NCBI GenBank assembly: GCA_031316315.1
Contig: JADBEO010000011.1
Location: forward strand, 43,565-107,564
DNA length: 64,000 nucleotides
Direction of reading: 5' to 3'
Source: Chelatococcus sambhunathii
Lineage (GTDB): Bacteria > Pseudomonadota > Alphaproteobacteria > Rhizobiales > Methylopilaceae
Under the pieces are notes generated by a model. It did no database searches, was not told where the DNA came from, and was given only the letters and a program-made list of their open reading frames with translations. Shown piece by piece: positions 28,577-37,908 of the stretch (position 1 is its first letter; each line of letters opens with the position of its first letter). A program made the position numbers and the translations under genes.

Positions 28577-30574
28577 TCAGGCCGCGCTCGCCACGGAGTC
28601 GTCCGGGTCCTCGCCGAACGCCTTGTTCTGCAGGGCGGCGCGCTCGGCGAAGCTGTGGGCGTCCTCCTTGCGTTCGAAGACGTGCGGCGCGAGGCCGCGC
28701 TTCTTCAGCGCCTCCTGCATCTTCAGCCGCAGGAAGCCGTTGGTCGCATAGCGCGTCGTCGTCGCGTAGTAGTTGTCCATGAGGTATTCGATCATCTCGG
28801 CGTAGTCGTCGTAGAGCGATTCCGAGATCTTGAAGCCGTCGTGGTTGACCACCGAATTGACGCGCTTGCCGGCCTGCTTGCAGCCGTTGACGATCGCTTC
28901 CTGCAGGTCGCGGATGTCGTCCTTGGTGCGGACTGCGAAACCCTCGAGGTTGAGGAACAGGATGTTGCGCGTGGCGTCGTAGCTGACGCGCTCGCACAGA
29001 TTGAGGTTGAGCAGGTCGGAGAGCAGCTCCATCGGCTCGTCGCGGAAGATGCGCGGGTCCATCGAGCGCGGCGCGCGCACGATCGGCTCGAACTCCATGT
29101 GGGGCAGGATGTCCCGCTCGATGTCGATGCCGGGCGCGACCTCGATGAGCTCCAGACCCTCGGGAGAGAGCTGGAACACGCAGCGCTCCGTCACGTAGAT
29201 CACCGGCTGGCCGCGCATCTGCGCGAACGGCCCCGAGAAGGTGTTCTGCTCGACCTGTTTGATGAACTTCTTCGACTTGCCTTCCTGGACGATGCGCACC
29301 TTGCCGTCCTCGACCGCGATCTCAAGGCCGCCGACGGTGAAGGTGCCCGCGAACACCACCGAGCGGGCGTTCTGGCTGATGTTGATGAAGCCGCCGCAGC
29401 CGTTCAGCCGCCCGCCGAACTTGGAGGTGTTGACGTTGCCGGCCTCGTCGCACTCGGCCATGCCGAGGCAGGTCATGTCGAGGCCGCCGCCGTCGTAGAA
29501 GTCGAACATCTGGTTCTGGTCGATCACGCAGTCGGCGTTGCGCGCCGCGCCGAAGCTCGAGCCGGAGGCGAGCACGCCGCCGACGATGCCGGCCTCGGTG
29601 GTCAGGGTGATGTAGGGAGTGACCTTCTCCTCGTTCGCGATCGCGGCGATGCCTTCCGGCGCCCCGACGCCGAGATTGACGACGCCGTTCGGCGGCAGCT
29701 CGAAGGCGGCGCGGCGCGCGATGATCTTGCGCGCGTCGAGCTTCATCTTGGGCAGGCCCGTGACCGGCACGCGGATCTGGCCGGCGAGCGCCGGATCATG
29801 CATCACGCCGTAGTTCATGCGGTGGTGCTCGGCGTCGGCGACGACGACGCAGTCGACCAGGATGCCCGGCACGCGCACGTCCTTCGGCAGCAGGAAGCCG
29901 TCGTCGACGATGCGCTCGACCTGCGCGATCACCACGCCGCCATTGTTGCGGGCCGCCATCGCCTGGGCGAGGCAGTCGAGCGTGAGCGACTCCTTCTCCA
30001 TGGTGATGTTGCCGGAGGGGTCGGCCGAGGTGCCGCGGATCAGCGCGACGTCGATCTTGGTCGCGGTGTAGAACAGCCACTCCTCGCCATCGACCTCGAC
30101 CACCTTGACGATGTCCTCAGTGGTCAGCTCGTTGACCTTCGCCCCGCCGTGCCGCGGGTCGACATAGGTGTGCAGGCCGACCTTGGAGAACAGGCCCGGC
30201 TGCCCGGCCGCGCAGGCGCGGTAGAGCTGGGAAATGACGCCCTGCGGCAGGTTGTAGCCGCGGATCTTGTTGTCCTTGGCGGCCTCCGCGACCTTCGGCA
30301 TGCGGCCGAAATTTGCGGCGATGACGCGCGACAGCAGTCCCTCGTGGTGCAGGCGGCCGGTGCCGAGGCCCTTCGAGTCGCCCGCGCCCGCGGTCATGAC
30401 GAGGGTGAGACCCTTCGGGTGCTGGGTCTCGACGAAACGCTTCTCCAGCGCCGCGTGGAGCGCCTCCGGAATGCAGCTCTGGACGAACCCGGTCGTGGTG
30501 ACCACGTCGCCGTCATTGACCAGGGCGATCGCCTCGTCGGCGGTGATCACCTTGTTCTTCTTCATGATCGCCAA
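28577..30574 (-). CDS. Acyl-CoA:acetate/3-ketoacid CoA-transferase, extended
   Basis: 665 residues. Fused alpha and beta CoA-transferase domains: VVTTTGFVQSCIPEALHAAL and TAGAGDSKGLGTGRLHHEGL (N half), then VNLGVGAPEGIAAI and TLTTEAGIVGGVLASG, in which Glu327 is the expected thioester-forming residue. YdiF/Pct enzymes are ~520 residues; here ~130 extra C-terminal residues follow (LNLCERVSYDATRNILFLNL onward), seen in a rhizobial subgroup. GGGAGG is 7 nt upstream of TTG at 30574, so TTG may be the true start rather than ATG at 30565. It exchanges CoA between short acyl-CoAs and acids. Confidence 0.9.
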   Translation of the reverse strand: MAIMKKNKVITADEAIALVNDGDVVTTTGFVQSCIPEALHAALEKRFVETQHPKGLTLVMTAGAGDSKGLGTGRLHHEGLLSRVIAANFGRMPKVAEAAKDNKIRGYNLPQGVISQLYRACAAGQPGLFSKVGLHTYVDPRHGGAKVNELTTEDIVKVVEVDGEEWLFYTATKIDVALIRGTSADPSGNITMEKESLTLDCLAQAMAARNNGGVVIAQVERIVDDGFLLPKDVRVPGILVDCVVVADAEHHRMNYGVMHDPALAGQIRVPVTGLPKMKLDARKIIARRAAFELPPNGVVNLGVGAPEGIAAIANEEKVTPYITLTTEAGIVGGVLASGSSFGAARNADCVIDQNQMFDFYDGGGLDMTCLGMAECDEAGNVNTSKFGGRLNGCGGFINISQNARSVVFAGTFTVGGLEIAVEDGKVRIVQEGKSKKFIKQVEQNTFSGPFAQMRGQPVIYVTERCVFQLSPEGLELIEVAPGIDIERDILPHMEFEPIVRAPRSMDPRIFRDEPMELLSDLLNLNLCERVSYDATRNILFLNLEGFAVRTKDDIRDLQEAIVNGCKQAGKRVNSVVNHDGFKISESLYDDYAEMIEYLMDNYYATTTRYATNGFLRLKMQEALKKRGLAPHVFERKEDAHSFAERAALQNKAFGEDPDDSVASAA

Positions 30575-30717
30575 GGATAAGCCTCCCTCACGCCTCCCAA
30601 TTTCCGGCCTGCGGATGGCGACCGCGGGCGCGCGGAGGTCTTCAGCGCAATTGAAGGAAGGCTATTGACCGTGAGATTTGGCTGCAACGCAGCAGTAGGT
30701 CGTAGAGGGCTCCGGCG

Positions 30718-32889
30718 CTACCGCGGCATGGCCCCCGGCGATCCCTCCGTTCCGGTCCCCCGCGAGACGGGCGCGGTCAAGACGACCTTGAGGCCAGGCT
30801 TGTTGTCCTGGCGTTCGAGTTCGCCCCCCATCTGCCGCACGAGAGCGTCGATCATCCGCGACCCAAAGCCGCGCCTCGGCGGCGTCTGCGAGCCAACGCC
30901 CCTATCGGCCACGCTGAGCCGGACATTCGCCCGGTCCTCAGAAATCGTGATCGACAGCGGGCCGGGCTCCCCGCCATAGGCGTATTTGGTGGCGTTGATC
31001 ATCAGCTCCGTCAGGACGAGCCCGAGGCTGATCGCCCGGTCCGTCGGCGCCAGGATCGGCGCGACGTCGAGCGTGAGGGAGTTGGACCAGCCGTCTCCCA
31101 GCGAGGAGGTCACGTCGGCGACGAGCTCCTCGACGTAGCGCGCGAGGTCGACGGACTCGACCTGGTCCGAGCGGTAGAGCCTGCGATGGACGAGAGCGAC
31201 CGCCGTCAGCCGGCGTCTCGCCTCCTCGAGGGCGGGGGCGAGGCCGGGCTGGTTCGACGACCGGCCCTGCAGGGCGAGGAAGCTCGACACAAGCTGGAGA
31301 CTGTTCTGGACCCGGTGGTTCACCTCGCCGATCAGGAACTCCTTCTGCTGGATCGCCATATCCTTCTCTTCGATGGTGGCGAGGAGCCTGCGGTTCAGCT
31401 CCATGAGCCCGCGCGCCTGCCACACCTCGATGACCGAGGAGCGCAGGCGGCCCGCCGCCTCGATCTCGGCCGGGGTCCATCGGCGCGAACGGCCGCGCAC
31501 CGTCTCCCGCCACACGTCGAAGGAGGCGCGGGGCGTCAGCTGCTCGACCGGATCGTTGCTCATGTCCTTGTGCGGGTCGCCGGCCCACTCGATGACCTCC
31601 ACCTCCTCGGCGCGGAACCACATCACGATCCAGGGTTCGCTGACGGACAAGGTGAGCGCGAGCATTCCCGCGCCGACGTTTTGGAAGGCCGTCGCCCTGG
31701 GATAAGCGTCGACGAGGCGATCGGTGGCGAAGACCTGTTCGGCTCCGCGCTTCAGGGCCCAGAGCGCCAGCGGCGCCAATTCTCCCTCGTTCGGGCAGCG
31801 TCCGGTCGTCAGAAGATCGTCGCCCCTCAGGATCGCGACGCCGTCGCCGCCGAGAGCGCGGCGGATCTCGTCGACATGGTTGGAGATCGCCTCCTGCAGC
31901 GAGCCCTCTCGCGACAGCAGCGCGACGAGATCGTCCTGGAAGCTGCGCAGCCGCACCCTCTCGCGGAAGCTGTCGGTGTCGTCCCGGGCCCGGAGCTGGC
32001 GCCCGAAGGCGCCCGCCACAGCGCGGCAGGCGGCGCGCGTGTCGAAGCCGATCATGCGCGGCTCAGGATGATGGCAGGCGACGAGCCCCCAGAGCACGCC
32101 GTCCTTGACGATGGAGACCGAGGCGGAGGCGGCGACGCCCATGTTCTTCAGATACTGGACGTGAATCGGCGACACGCTCCGCAGAGCGGAGTCGGACAGG
32201 TCGAGCGGGGCCTCCCGCGGACCGGCGTAGCGCAGCGGCGCGGGCCGATAGGCCACGTCGGGGATGACGCGGATCAGGTTGCGCAGGTAAAGCGCGCGGG
32301 CCTGCTTCGGGATGTCGGTCGCGGGAAAGCGGTGGTTCAGGAACGACCGCATGCCCCCCGAGCAGGCTTCGCCGAGCACCGACCCGGAGTCGTCGTCGAG
32401 AAAGCGGTAGATCATCACCCGCGCATAGCCGGTGAGCCGCTGAAACTCCTGCGCCGCCGCGCGGCAAAGGGCTTCGGTCGAACTCGCACGCTCGAACGCG
32501 GCCGCGACCGTTTCGAATTCACCGAAAGTCACCCCGACGGGGGCGGCGAGCCGTTGCTCGGGTTCGAGCTCGACGAGATAGCCCGCCTCCGTGGCGTGCG
32601 CGCTCACGTCGAACCGCTCGCCGGTCGCGCCCGACACGGCGCCGACATAGGCGCCGGCCGGACCGTTCCTGTCGTTTTCGTGGATCCGCGCGGCGGCTTC
32701 CGGGCCGATGAGCTCGGCCAGCGGTCGCCCGGCCCACTCGGTCACGCCAAGCCGGCCCTCGACGTCGCCGGCGACCGCCTCGACACGCAGAGAATCCGCC
32801 GAAACCAGCAGGAGCAAGCCGTGAGGCTGAATGGCGCCGGGTATGTGAATCGGCTCGCGGTCGCAGGCCGTCAGGTCAAGGCTGTCCAC
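30718..32889 (-). CDS. Bacteriophytochrome sensor histidine kinase
   Basis: 723 residues. Cys9 (LTACDREPIHIPGAIQPHG) is the biliverdin attachment site of bacterial phytochromes. PAS (~13-115), GAF (~125-300) with TDIPKQ (Asp192) and the His pair ACHHPEPRM (273-274), then PHY with the tongue motif PRASF (453-457). The output is a HisKA_2/HWE-type kinase: GEVNHRVQNSLQLV with phospho-acceptor His525, then ELMINATKYAYGG, DRGVG and GFGSRMIDAL for ATP. All photochemical key residues are present. No haem oxygenase or response regulator lies next to it. Confidence 0.94.
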   Translation of the reverse strand: MDSLDLTACDREPIHIPGAIQPHGLLLLVSADSLRVEAVAGDVEGRLGVTEWAGRPLAELIGPEAAARIHENDRNGPAGAYVGAVSGATGERFDVSAHATEAGYLVELEPEQRLAAPVGVTFGEFETVAAAFERASSTEALCRAAAQEFQRLTGYARVMIYRFLDDDSGSVLGEACSGGMRSFLNHRFPATDIPKQARALYLRNLIRVIPDVAYRPAPLRYAGPREAPLDLSDSALRSVSPIHVQYLKNMGVAASASVSIVKDGVLWGLVACHHPEPRMIGFDTRAACRAVAGAFGRQLRARDDTDSFRERVRLRSFQDDLVALLSREGSLQEAISNHVDEIRRALGGDGVAILRGDDLLTTGRCPNEGELAPLALWALKRGAEQVFATDRLVDAYPRATAFQNVGAGMLALTLSVSEPWIVMWFRAEEVEVIEWAGDPHKDMSNDPVEQLTPRASFDVWRETVRGRSRRWTPAEIEAAGRLRSSVIEVWQARGLMELNRRLLATIEEKDMAIQQKEFLIGEVNHRVQNSLQLVSSFLALQGRSSNQPGLAPALEEARRRLTAVALVHRRLYRSDQVESVDLARYVEELVADVTSSLGDGWSNSLTLDVAPILAPTDRAISLGLVLTELMINATKYAYGGEPGPLSITISEDRANVRLSVADRGVGSQTPPRRGFGSRMIDALVRQMGGELERQDNKPGLKVVLTAPVSRGTGTEGSPGAMPR

Positions 32890-32992
32890 TCTTGGCTACC
32901 ATCCCTGCTCCCCCCGGTTCGCAGCTATCGCACGTTTGGGAATCGGCTCAAATGGCATTCGACATATGTGAAAAATATTCGCTGGGCGCCTC

Positions 32993-33910
32993 TCAGTAAG
33001 GCCTGCCGGGCCAGTCTTTTGCGGCGCCGCCGAACATGTCCGCGCATCGTTCGCGCTCGGCCTCGAATTTCTCGCGCAGATAGGACTGCGCCGCCGCGCC
33101 AGGGAGGACGGCGCGCGACTTGGCTTTTCGGTTGAAGTCGGGTGGGACTACGGTTCCGGCGTCGGGGTCGGCTCCTAAAAACTCGAGGATCGCCGCGCGC
33201 GTTTCGGCGGGCCGTGCGATGACGTCGTCGAGAAAGAACGCGCGGAAGCGGCCGGGAAAGGCTTCGGCCCATTTGGCGGCGACGACGGTCGGGTAGGAGC
33301 GTTCGACGACGGGCGGCCGCTCGGCGAATGCCCGGAACCGCCGAAACGAGCGCACTGTCAGCCACGGCAGAAGGTCGCGTTCGCAGCGCATCCGCCAGGC
33401 CGACCAGAGCCGCGCCGCCGGCTCGCGCAGCATCAGGCACACCTTGGCGTCGGGAAGCCGGCGGGCGATCGCGCGAATGGTTTTCGGCGGCAGCGTGCTG
33501 TAGCCGGGCGTGATGTCGCCGGACAACGACGAACCCTTAGCGCGGAACAGGCCGGCATAGGCTTCGAGGCTGCTCTCGCGGGGGTCGAAAGCGGCGACCA
33601 GCTTGAGAAACGCCGCGCTGCGCTCGTCGACCGCCGCATGCTCGTTCCGCAGCTTCGCGGCGCCGTAGCGATCCGGCCTCTCGACATAGCGCTTGGCCGC
33701 TTCCCGAACGCGGCCGTCGGGAAAATGGCGATCGAAGAAATGAAGCTCCTTGATCGGCGGCATCCAGAAGTCGGGATGATGCTGAAGCTGATCGTAGAGC
33801 CACTGGGTGCCGGCCTTCTGCAGGCCGACGCAGAGAAAGTCGGGGCCGTCGGCCCGACCGACGGCCGAGCCGCTCACGGCCGGCGCCGTCAGTAGGGAGC
33901 GTCCGGCCAT
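32993..33910 (-). CDS. Sulfotransferase, second of tandem pair
   Basis: 305 residues from ATG 33910, which lies 22 bp inside the end of the upstream paralogue. PAPS-binding motifs: DFLCVGLQKAGTQWLYDQLQ (5'-phosphosulfate loop) and LMLREPAARLWSAWRM (3'-phosphate). HHPDFWMPPIKELHFFDRHF follows the first loop as in cytosolic-type sulfotransferases. The two proteins share most of their motifs, so this is a recent tandem duplication. The acceptor is unknown; envelope or surface glycans are plausible. Confidence 0.9.
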   Translation of the reverse strand: MAGRSLLTAPAVSGSAVGRADGPDFLCVGLQKAGTQWLYDQLQHHPDFWMPPIKELHFFDRHFPDGRVREAAKRYVERPDRYGAAKLRNEHAAVDERSAAFLKLVAAFDPRESSLEAYAGLFRAKGSSLSGDITPGYSTLPPKTIRAIARRLPDAKVCLMLREPAARLWSAWRMRCERDLLPWLTVRSFRRFRAFAERPPVVERSYPTVVAAKWAEAFPGRFRAFFLDDVIARPAETRAAILEFLGADPDAGTVVPPDFNRKAKSRAVLPGAAAQSYLREKFEAERERCADMFGGAAKDWPGRPY

Positions 33911-34809
33911 CGTTCGGCGGCGCCGCCGAACATCCTGGCGCAGGCGCGTCGCTCGCTCTCGAACATCTTCTTCAGCAGCGCCTTGATCTCGTCCGTACGT
34001 TCCGGCGATTTCGGCTTGGCCTTCCGGTTGAAATCCGCAGGCACATAAGGCGGAACGGCGGGGTCCGCTCCGAGGAAAGCGAGGATCTCGGCCCGGGTCT
34101 CGTCCGGCTTGGCGATCACGTCGTCGAGGAAGAACCAGCGGAACCGGTCGCCGAAGTGCTCCTGCCAGCGGCTGGCGATCTTGGTCGGATAGGAGCGCAA
34201 CCGCGCCTGCTTGCGGCCTGCGAACTTCTTGAACAGAGCGTAGTCGAGTTGCTGTTCCTCGGAATAGTTGAGATTCTCCGCGCGCATCCGCCATTGCGAC
34301 CACAGCCGCGACGCCGGCTCGCGCAGCATCATGATGACCTTGGCGTCGGGAAAGCGCCGGCTGATCTTCTTCGTGAGCCGGTTCGACAGACGGCTGTAGC
34401 CGGGCGTGATGTCGCCGCTGAGAAGTTCGCCCTTGGGTTCGAACAGCGCGGCGTAGGCCTCGACATCGTTTTTGCGCGCCGAGAACGTCGCGACGCGCTC
34501 GAAGAACGCGGCGTCGCGCTCGTCGAGTCCGCGGTCCCCGCGCTGCTGCTTTTTCTCGCTGACCTCATCGGGATTGCGGACGAACTTCTGCGCGACCGGG
34601 CCGATCCTGCGGTCGGGGAAGCGCCGGTCGAAGTAATGCAGCTCCTTGTGCGGCGGCATCCAGAAATCGGGATGATGCTGGAGCTGGTCATAGAGCCACT
34701 GCGTCCCGCCTTTCTGGAGGCCGACGCAGAGAAAATCCGGACCCTTCGCCTGCGCCGTCGCCTCGGCCGGCTCGCCGCCAAACATGGATCTCAACGCTGC
34801 GACGGACAT
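33889..34809 (-). CDS. Sulfotransferase, first of tandem pair
   Basis: 306 residues from ATG 34809 (AAGGAG upstream). DFLCVGLQKGGTQWLYDQLQ and IMMLREPASRLWSQWRM are the PAPS sites; MPPHKELHYFDRRFPDRRIG follows. The C-terminus MFGGAAERWPDAPY parallels its neighbour's MFGGAAKDWPGRPY. It transfers sulfate from PAPS to an unknown hydroxyl or amine. The overlapping downstream paralogue implies co-translation and possibly two related acceptors. Confidence 0.9.
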   Translation of the reverse strand: MSVAALRSMFGGEPAEATAQAKGPDFLCVGLQKGGTQWLYDQLQHHPDFWMPPHKELHYFDRRFPDRRIGPVAQKFVRNPDEVSEKKQQRGDRGLDERDAAFFERVATFSARKNDVEAYAALFEPKGELLSGDITPGYSRLSNRLTKKISRRFPDAKVIMMLREPASRLWSQWRMRAENLNYSEEQQLDYALFKKFAGRKQARLRSYPTKIASRWQEHFGDRFRWFFLDDVIAKPDETRAEILAFLGADPAVPPYVPADFNRKAKPKSPERTDEIKALLKKMFESERRACARMFGGAAERWPDAPY

Positions 34810-34887
34810 TCGAAATTCAGCTCCTTGAAATGAAGCCGCGGACCATAAGCAGATTGCGCCGACAGTCAAAGCACGCCGAAACGCGAA

Positions 34888-34912
34888 GGCCCGCCTCTTC
34901 TCGAGGCGGGCC
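34888..34912 (-). terminator. Hairpin terminator after minE
   Basis: GGCCCGCCTC (34888-34897) and GAGGCGGGCC (34903-34912) form a 10-bp stem with a 5-base loop, 35 bp beyond the minE stop and before the sulfotransferase pair. The stretch after it on the minus strand is only mildly T-rich. Confidence 0.7.
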
Positions 34913-34946
34913 CTGCGACCACAGATGAGTTATCTGGTTGGCTTTG

Positions 34947-35219
34947 TCAGCCCGCCATCTTCAACCCGCCGGCCGAGGGCGAGCGGATCTCGATGTCGAC
35001 CTCGAGCGTCGCGAACGTGTCCTGCCGGTCCATCTTCACCCGCACCTTGTCAGGGTCGATGGCGACATGCTTGGCGATCACCGCGAGGATTTCGTCCTGC
35101 AGCACCGCGACGAGGTCGGTGCGGCCGAACACGGCGCGCTCATGGGCGAGGAGCAGCTGAAGCCGCTCGCGGGCGGCGGGGGCGCTCGACCGGCGCGTGA
35201 AGAACTTCAGAACGCTCAT
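34947..35219 (-). CDS. minE: Cell division topological factor MinE
   Basis: 90 residues. [20 protein letters not shown] starts with the membrane-targeting amphipathic helix, followed by the MinD-binding segment and the dimerisation strands [20 protein letters not shown], then [10 protein letters not shown]. The start overlaps the minD stop (ATGA). MinE stimulates MinD ATPase and drives pole-to-pole oscillation that keeps the division site at mid-cell. Confidence 0.97.
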   Translation of the reverse strand: MSVLKFFTRRSSAPAARERLQLLLAHERAVFGRTDLVAVLQDEILAVIAKHVAIDPDKVRVKMDRQDTFATLEVDIEIRSPSAGGLKMAG

Positions 35220-36031
35220 GCCGCCCTCCGACCGAACAGGTTGCCGAGGAAGCCCTTGCGCTCGGTCGGCACCGTCATCGGCACGGTCTCGCCGCGCAGG
35301 CGGCGGGCGGCGTCGAGATAGGCGCGCGACGGCGCGGAGATCGGGTTGGCGAGCGTCACCGGGGAGCCGAGGTTCGACGCCTTCAGCACTTCCGGGCTTT
35401 CCGGAATAATGCCGAGCAGCGAGATCGACAGAATCTCGAGCACGTCCTCGACCTTCAGCATGTCGCCGCGCTCGGCGCGCTCGGGCGAGTAGCGGGTCAG
35501 CAGCAGCAGCTTTTCCATCACCTCGCCGCGCTCGGCCTTCTCGGTCTTCGAATCGAGCAGGCCGATGATGCGGTCGCTGTCGCGAACGGAGGAGACTTCC
35601 GGATTTGTGACGATGACCGCGAGGTCGGCGTGGCGCATCGCGAAATAGGCGCCGCGCTCGATGCCCGCCGGGCTGTCGCAGATGATCCAGTCGAAGCGGT
35701 TCTTGAGCTCGCCGATGACCCGCTCGACGCCTTCGGCCGTCAGCGCGTCCTTGTCGCGCGTCTGGCTCGCCGGCAGGAGCGAGAGCGAGTCGATGCGCTT
35801 GTCGCGGATCAGCGCCTGGTTGAGGTTCGCGTCGCCCTGGACGACGTTGATCAGGTCGTAGACGACCCTGCGCTCGGCGCCCATCACCAGGTCGAGGTTG
35901 CGAAGGCCGACGTCGAAGTCCACCACGCACACGCTCTGTCCGGTCTGTGCGAGAGCCGCGCCGAGGGCGGCGGTGGACGTGGTCTTGCCCACGCCTCCCT
36001 TGCCCGACGTGACGACCAGCACCTCAGCCAT
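35216..36031 (-). CDS. minD: Septum site-determining ATPase MinD
   Basis: 271 residues. The deviant Walker [20 protein letters not shown] lies at 6-24 and the family signature [19 protein letters not shown] follows; [13 protein letters not shown] is the switch region. The C-terminal LFGRRAA forms the end of the membrane-targeting helix. GGGGAGA precedes the ATG. It forms a membrane ATPase that recruits MinC; the operon order is minC-minD-minE. Confidence 0.98.
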   Translation of the reverse strand: MAEVLVVTSGKGGVGKTTSTAALGAALAQTGQSVCVVDFDVGLRNLDLVMGAERRVVYDLINVVQGDANLNQALIRDKRIDSLSLLPASQTRDKDALTAEGVERVIGELKNRFDWIICDSPAGIERGAYFAMRHADLAVIVTNPEVSSVRDSDRIIGLLDSKTEKAERGEVMEKLLLLTRYSPERAERGDMLKVEDVLEILSISLLGIIPESPEVLKASNLGSPVTLANPISAPSRAYLDAARRLRGETVPMTVPTERKGFLGNLFGRRAA

Positions 36032-36074
36032 TTTTCAGTCTCCCCTCGAAGGAATTCGGTTCGTCACGGATGTC

Positions 36075-36812
36075 TCAGTCGAGCGCGGCGACGCGGAGCG
36101 CCTCGCCGTCGAGCCAGGCGGTCGCGGGCTTGCCGCGCAGCGCCCGGTTCAGGTCCTCGGTGGTCATGTAGACGCCGTCGATCGCCAGCAGTTCGGCGTC
36201 GAGGCGGCGGCAGAAGATGCGGGCCTTGCGGTCGCCGGCGGAGCCCGCGATCGCGCGGCCGCGCAGCGCGCCGTAGACGTGGATCGAACCGGAAGCGATC
36301 ACCTCGGCGCCGGAGGCGACCGAGCCGCAGATCGTCACGTCGCCCTGGAACGACACGCTCTGACCGGAGCGCACCGGCTGGTTGATGATGAGCGAGCCGC
36401 CGACCTTCCCGGTCGAGGCCTCGGGCGCCGAGATCTCGCCGGCGGCGCGGCCGCCGACCGGCATGGCGAGCCGCGCGTTCGGCCCGTCGAGAAACTTCGG
36501 ATCGCAGCCCTCGACGCCGATGATGCGCACGCCGCGCTGGTCGAGGTCGCCGAGCAGCGCCGCGATCATGCGCGGCGACAGGCGAAGCAGCGAGACGTCG
36601 AGCACCACGGGACGATCGCCGAAGAAGCCGGGAGACCGGGCCGCCAGCGCGTCGAGCTCGGCGAGCCAGTCGTTGACCGGCTGCTCGGGCGTGAGCACGA
36701 GCGCCATGAAGGAGCGGCCCTTGAAGCGGACCGGCTTGCGCTTGGCCGGCTCCTGCGCGGCGGCGGGATCGGCGTCGGACTTCGGGACGATCTGGAGGGC
36801 GGCTGGCGACAA
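36075..36812 (-). CDS. minC: Septum formation inhibitor MinC
   Basis: 245 residues. N-terminal domain: FKGRSFMALVLTPEQPVNDW with a long helix; C-terminal beta-helix: GGSLIINQPVRSGQSVSFQG, VTICGSVASGAEVIASGSIH and VYGALRGRAIAGS, the segment that binds MinD and FtsZ. It inhibits FtsZ polymerisation away from mid-cell. 43 bp separate it from minD. Its promoter region contains a CtrA-type box. Confidence 0.96.
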   Translation of the reverse strand: MSPAALQIVPKSDADPAAAQEPAKRKPVRFKGRSFMALVLTPEQPVNDWLAELDALAARSPGFFGDRPVVLDVSLLRLSPRMIAALLGDLDQRGVRIIGVEGCDPKFLDGPNARLAMPVGGRAAGEISAPEASTGKVGGSLIINQPVRSGQSVSFQGDVTICGSVASGAEVIASGSIHVYGALRGRAIAGSAGDRKARIFCRRLDAELLAIDGVYMTTEDLNRALRGKPATAWLDGEALRVAALD

Positions 36813-36871
36813 GGCGGGCGACTCGCGGCGCAGGGTTAACGAAGCGTTGCGCCACGGTCGCGCCCCGGTGG

Positions 36872-36886
36872 TTAACGGGGCGTTAA
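36872..36886. promoter_or_regulatory. CtrA-type box upstream of minC
   Basis: TTAA-CGGGGCG-TTAA is a perfect TTAA-N7-TTAA CtrA site, about 60 bp upstream of the minC start. A weaker TTAA-N7-TTGC-like site follows nearer the gene (from 36837). CtrA control of minCDE is known in other Rhizobiales. The site also lies beyond the serB stop. Confidence 0.65.
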
Positions 36887-36887
36887 G

Positions 36888-36910
36888 CGCCCGGCATATT
36901 TTGCCGGGCG
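36888..36910. terminator. serB 3' hairpin
   Basis: CGCCCGGC (36888-36895) and GCCGGGCG (36903-36910) enclose a 7-base AT-rich loop, just beyond the serB stop and adjacent to the CtrA box. No U-tract follows, so termination is a weak inference. Confidence 0.45.
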
Positions 36911-36923
36911 AAGCATTTTGCGA

Positions 36924-37820
<897 letters not shown>

Positions 37821-37908
37821 GCGAGGGTCCCGGACGCGCTGGCTCCCGCGGCCGCGCTGCGTTCGTCTATAAGGGCGCCCGCCCGCCTTCGCACGCGCGA
37901 AAGACCGC

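Noticed and set aside
28472..30580. 702-codon plus-strand frame opposite the CoA-transferase
   Set aside because: The minus-strand frame is a clear enzyme; this one has shadow-like composition and no motif.
31186..33135. 649-codon plus-strand frame opposite the bacteriophytochrome
   Set aside because: Antisense shadow; the minus strand carries all phytochrome residues.
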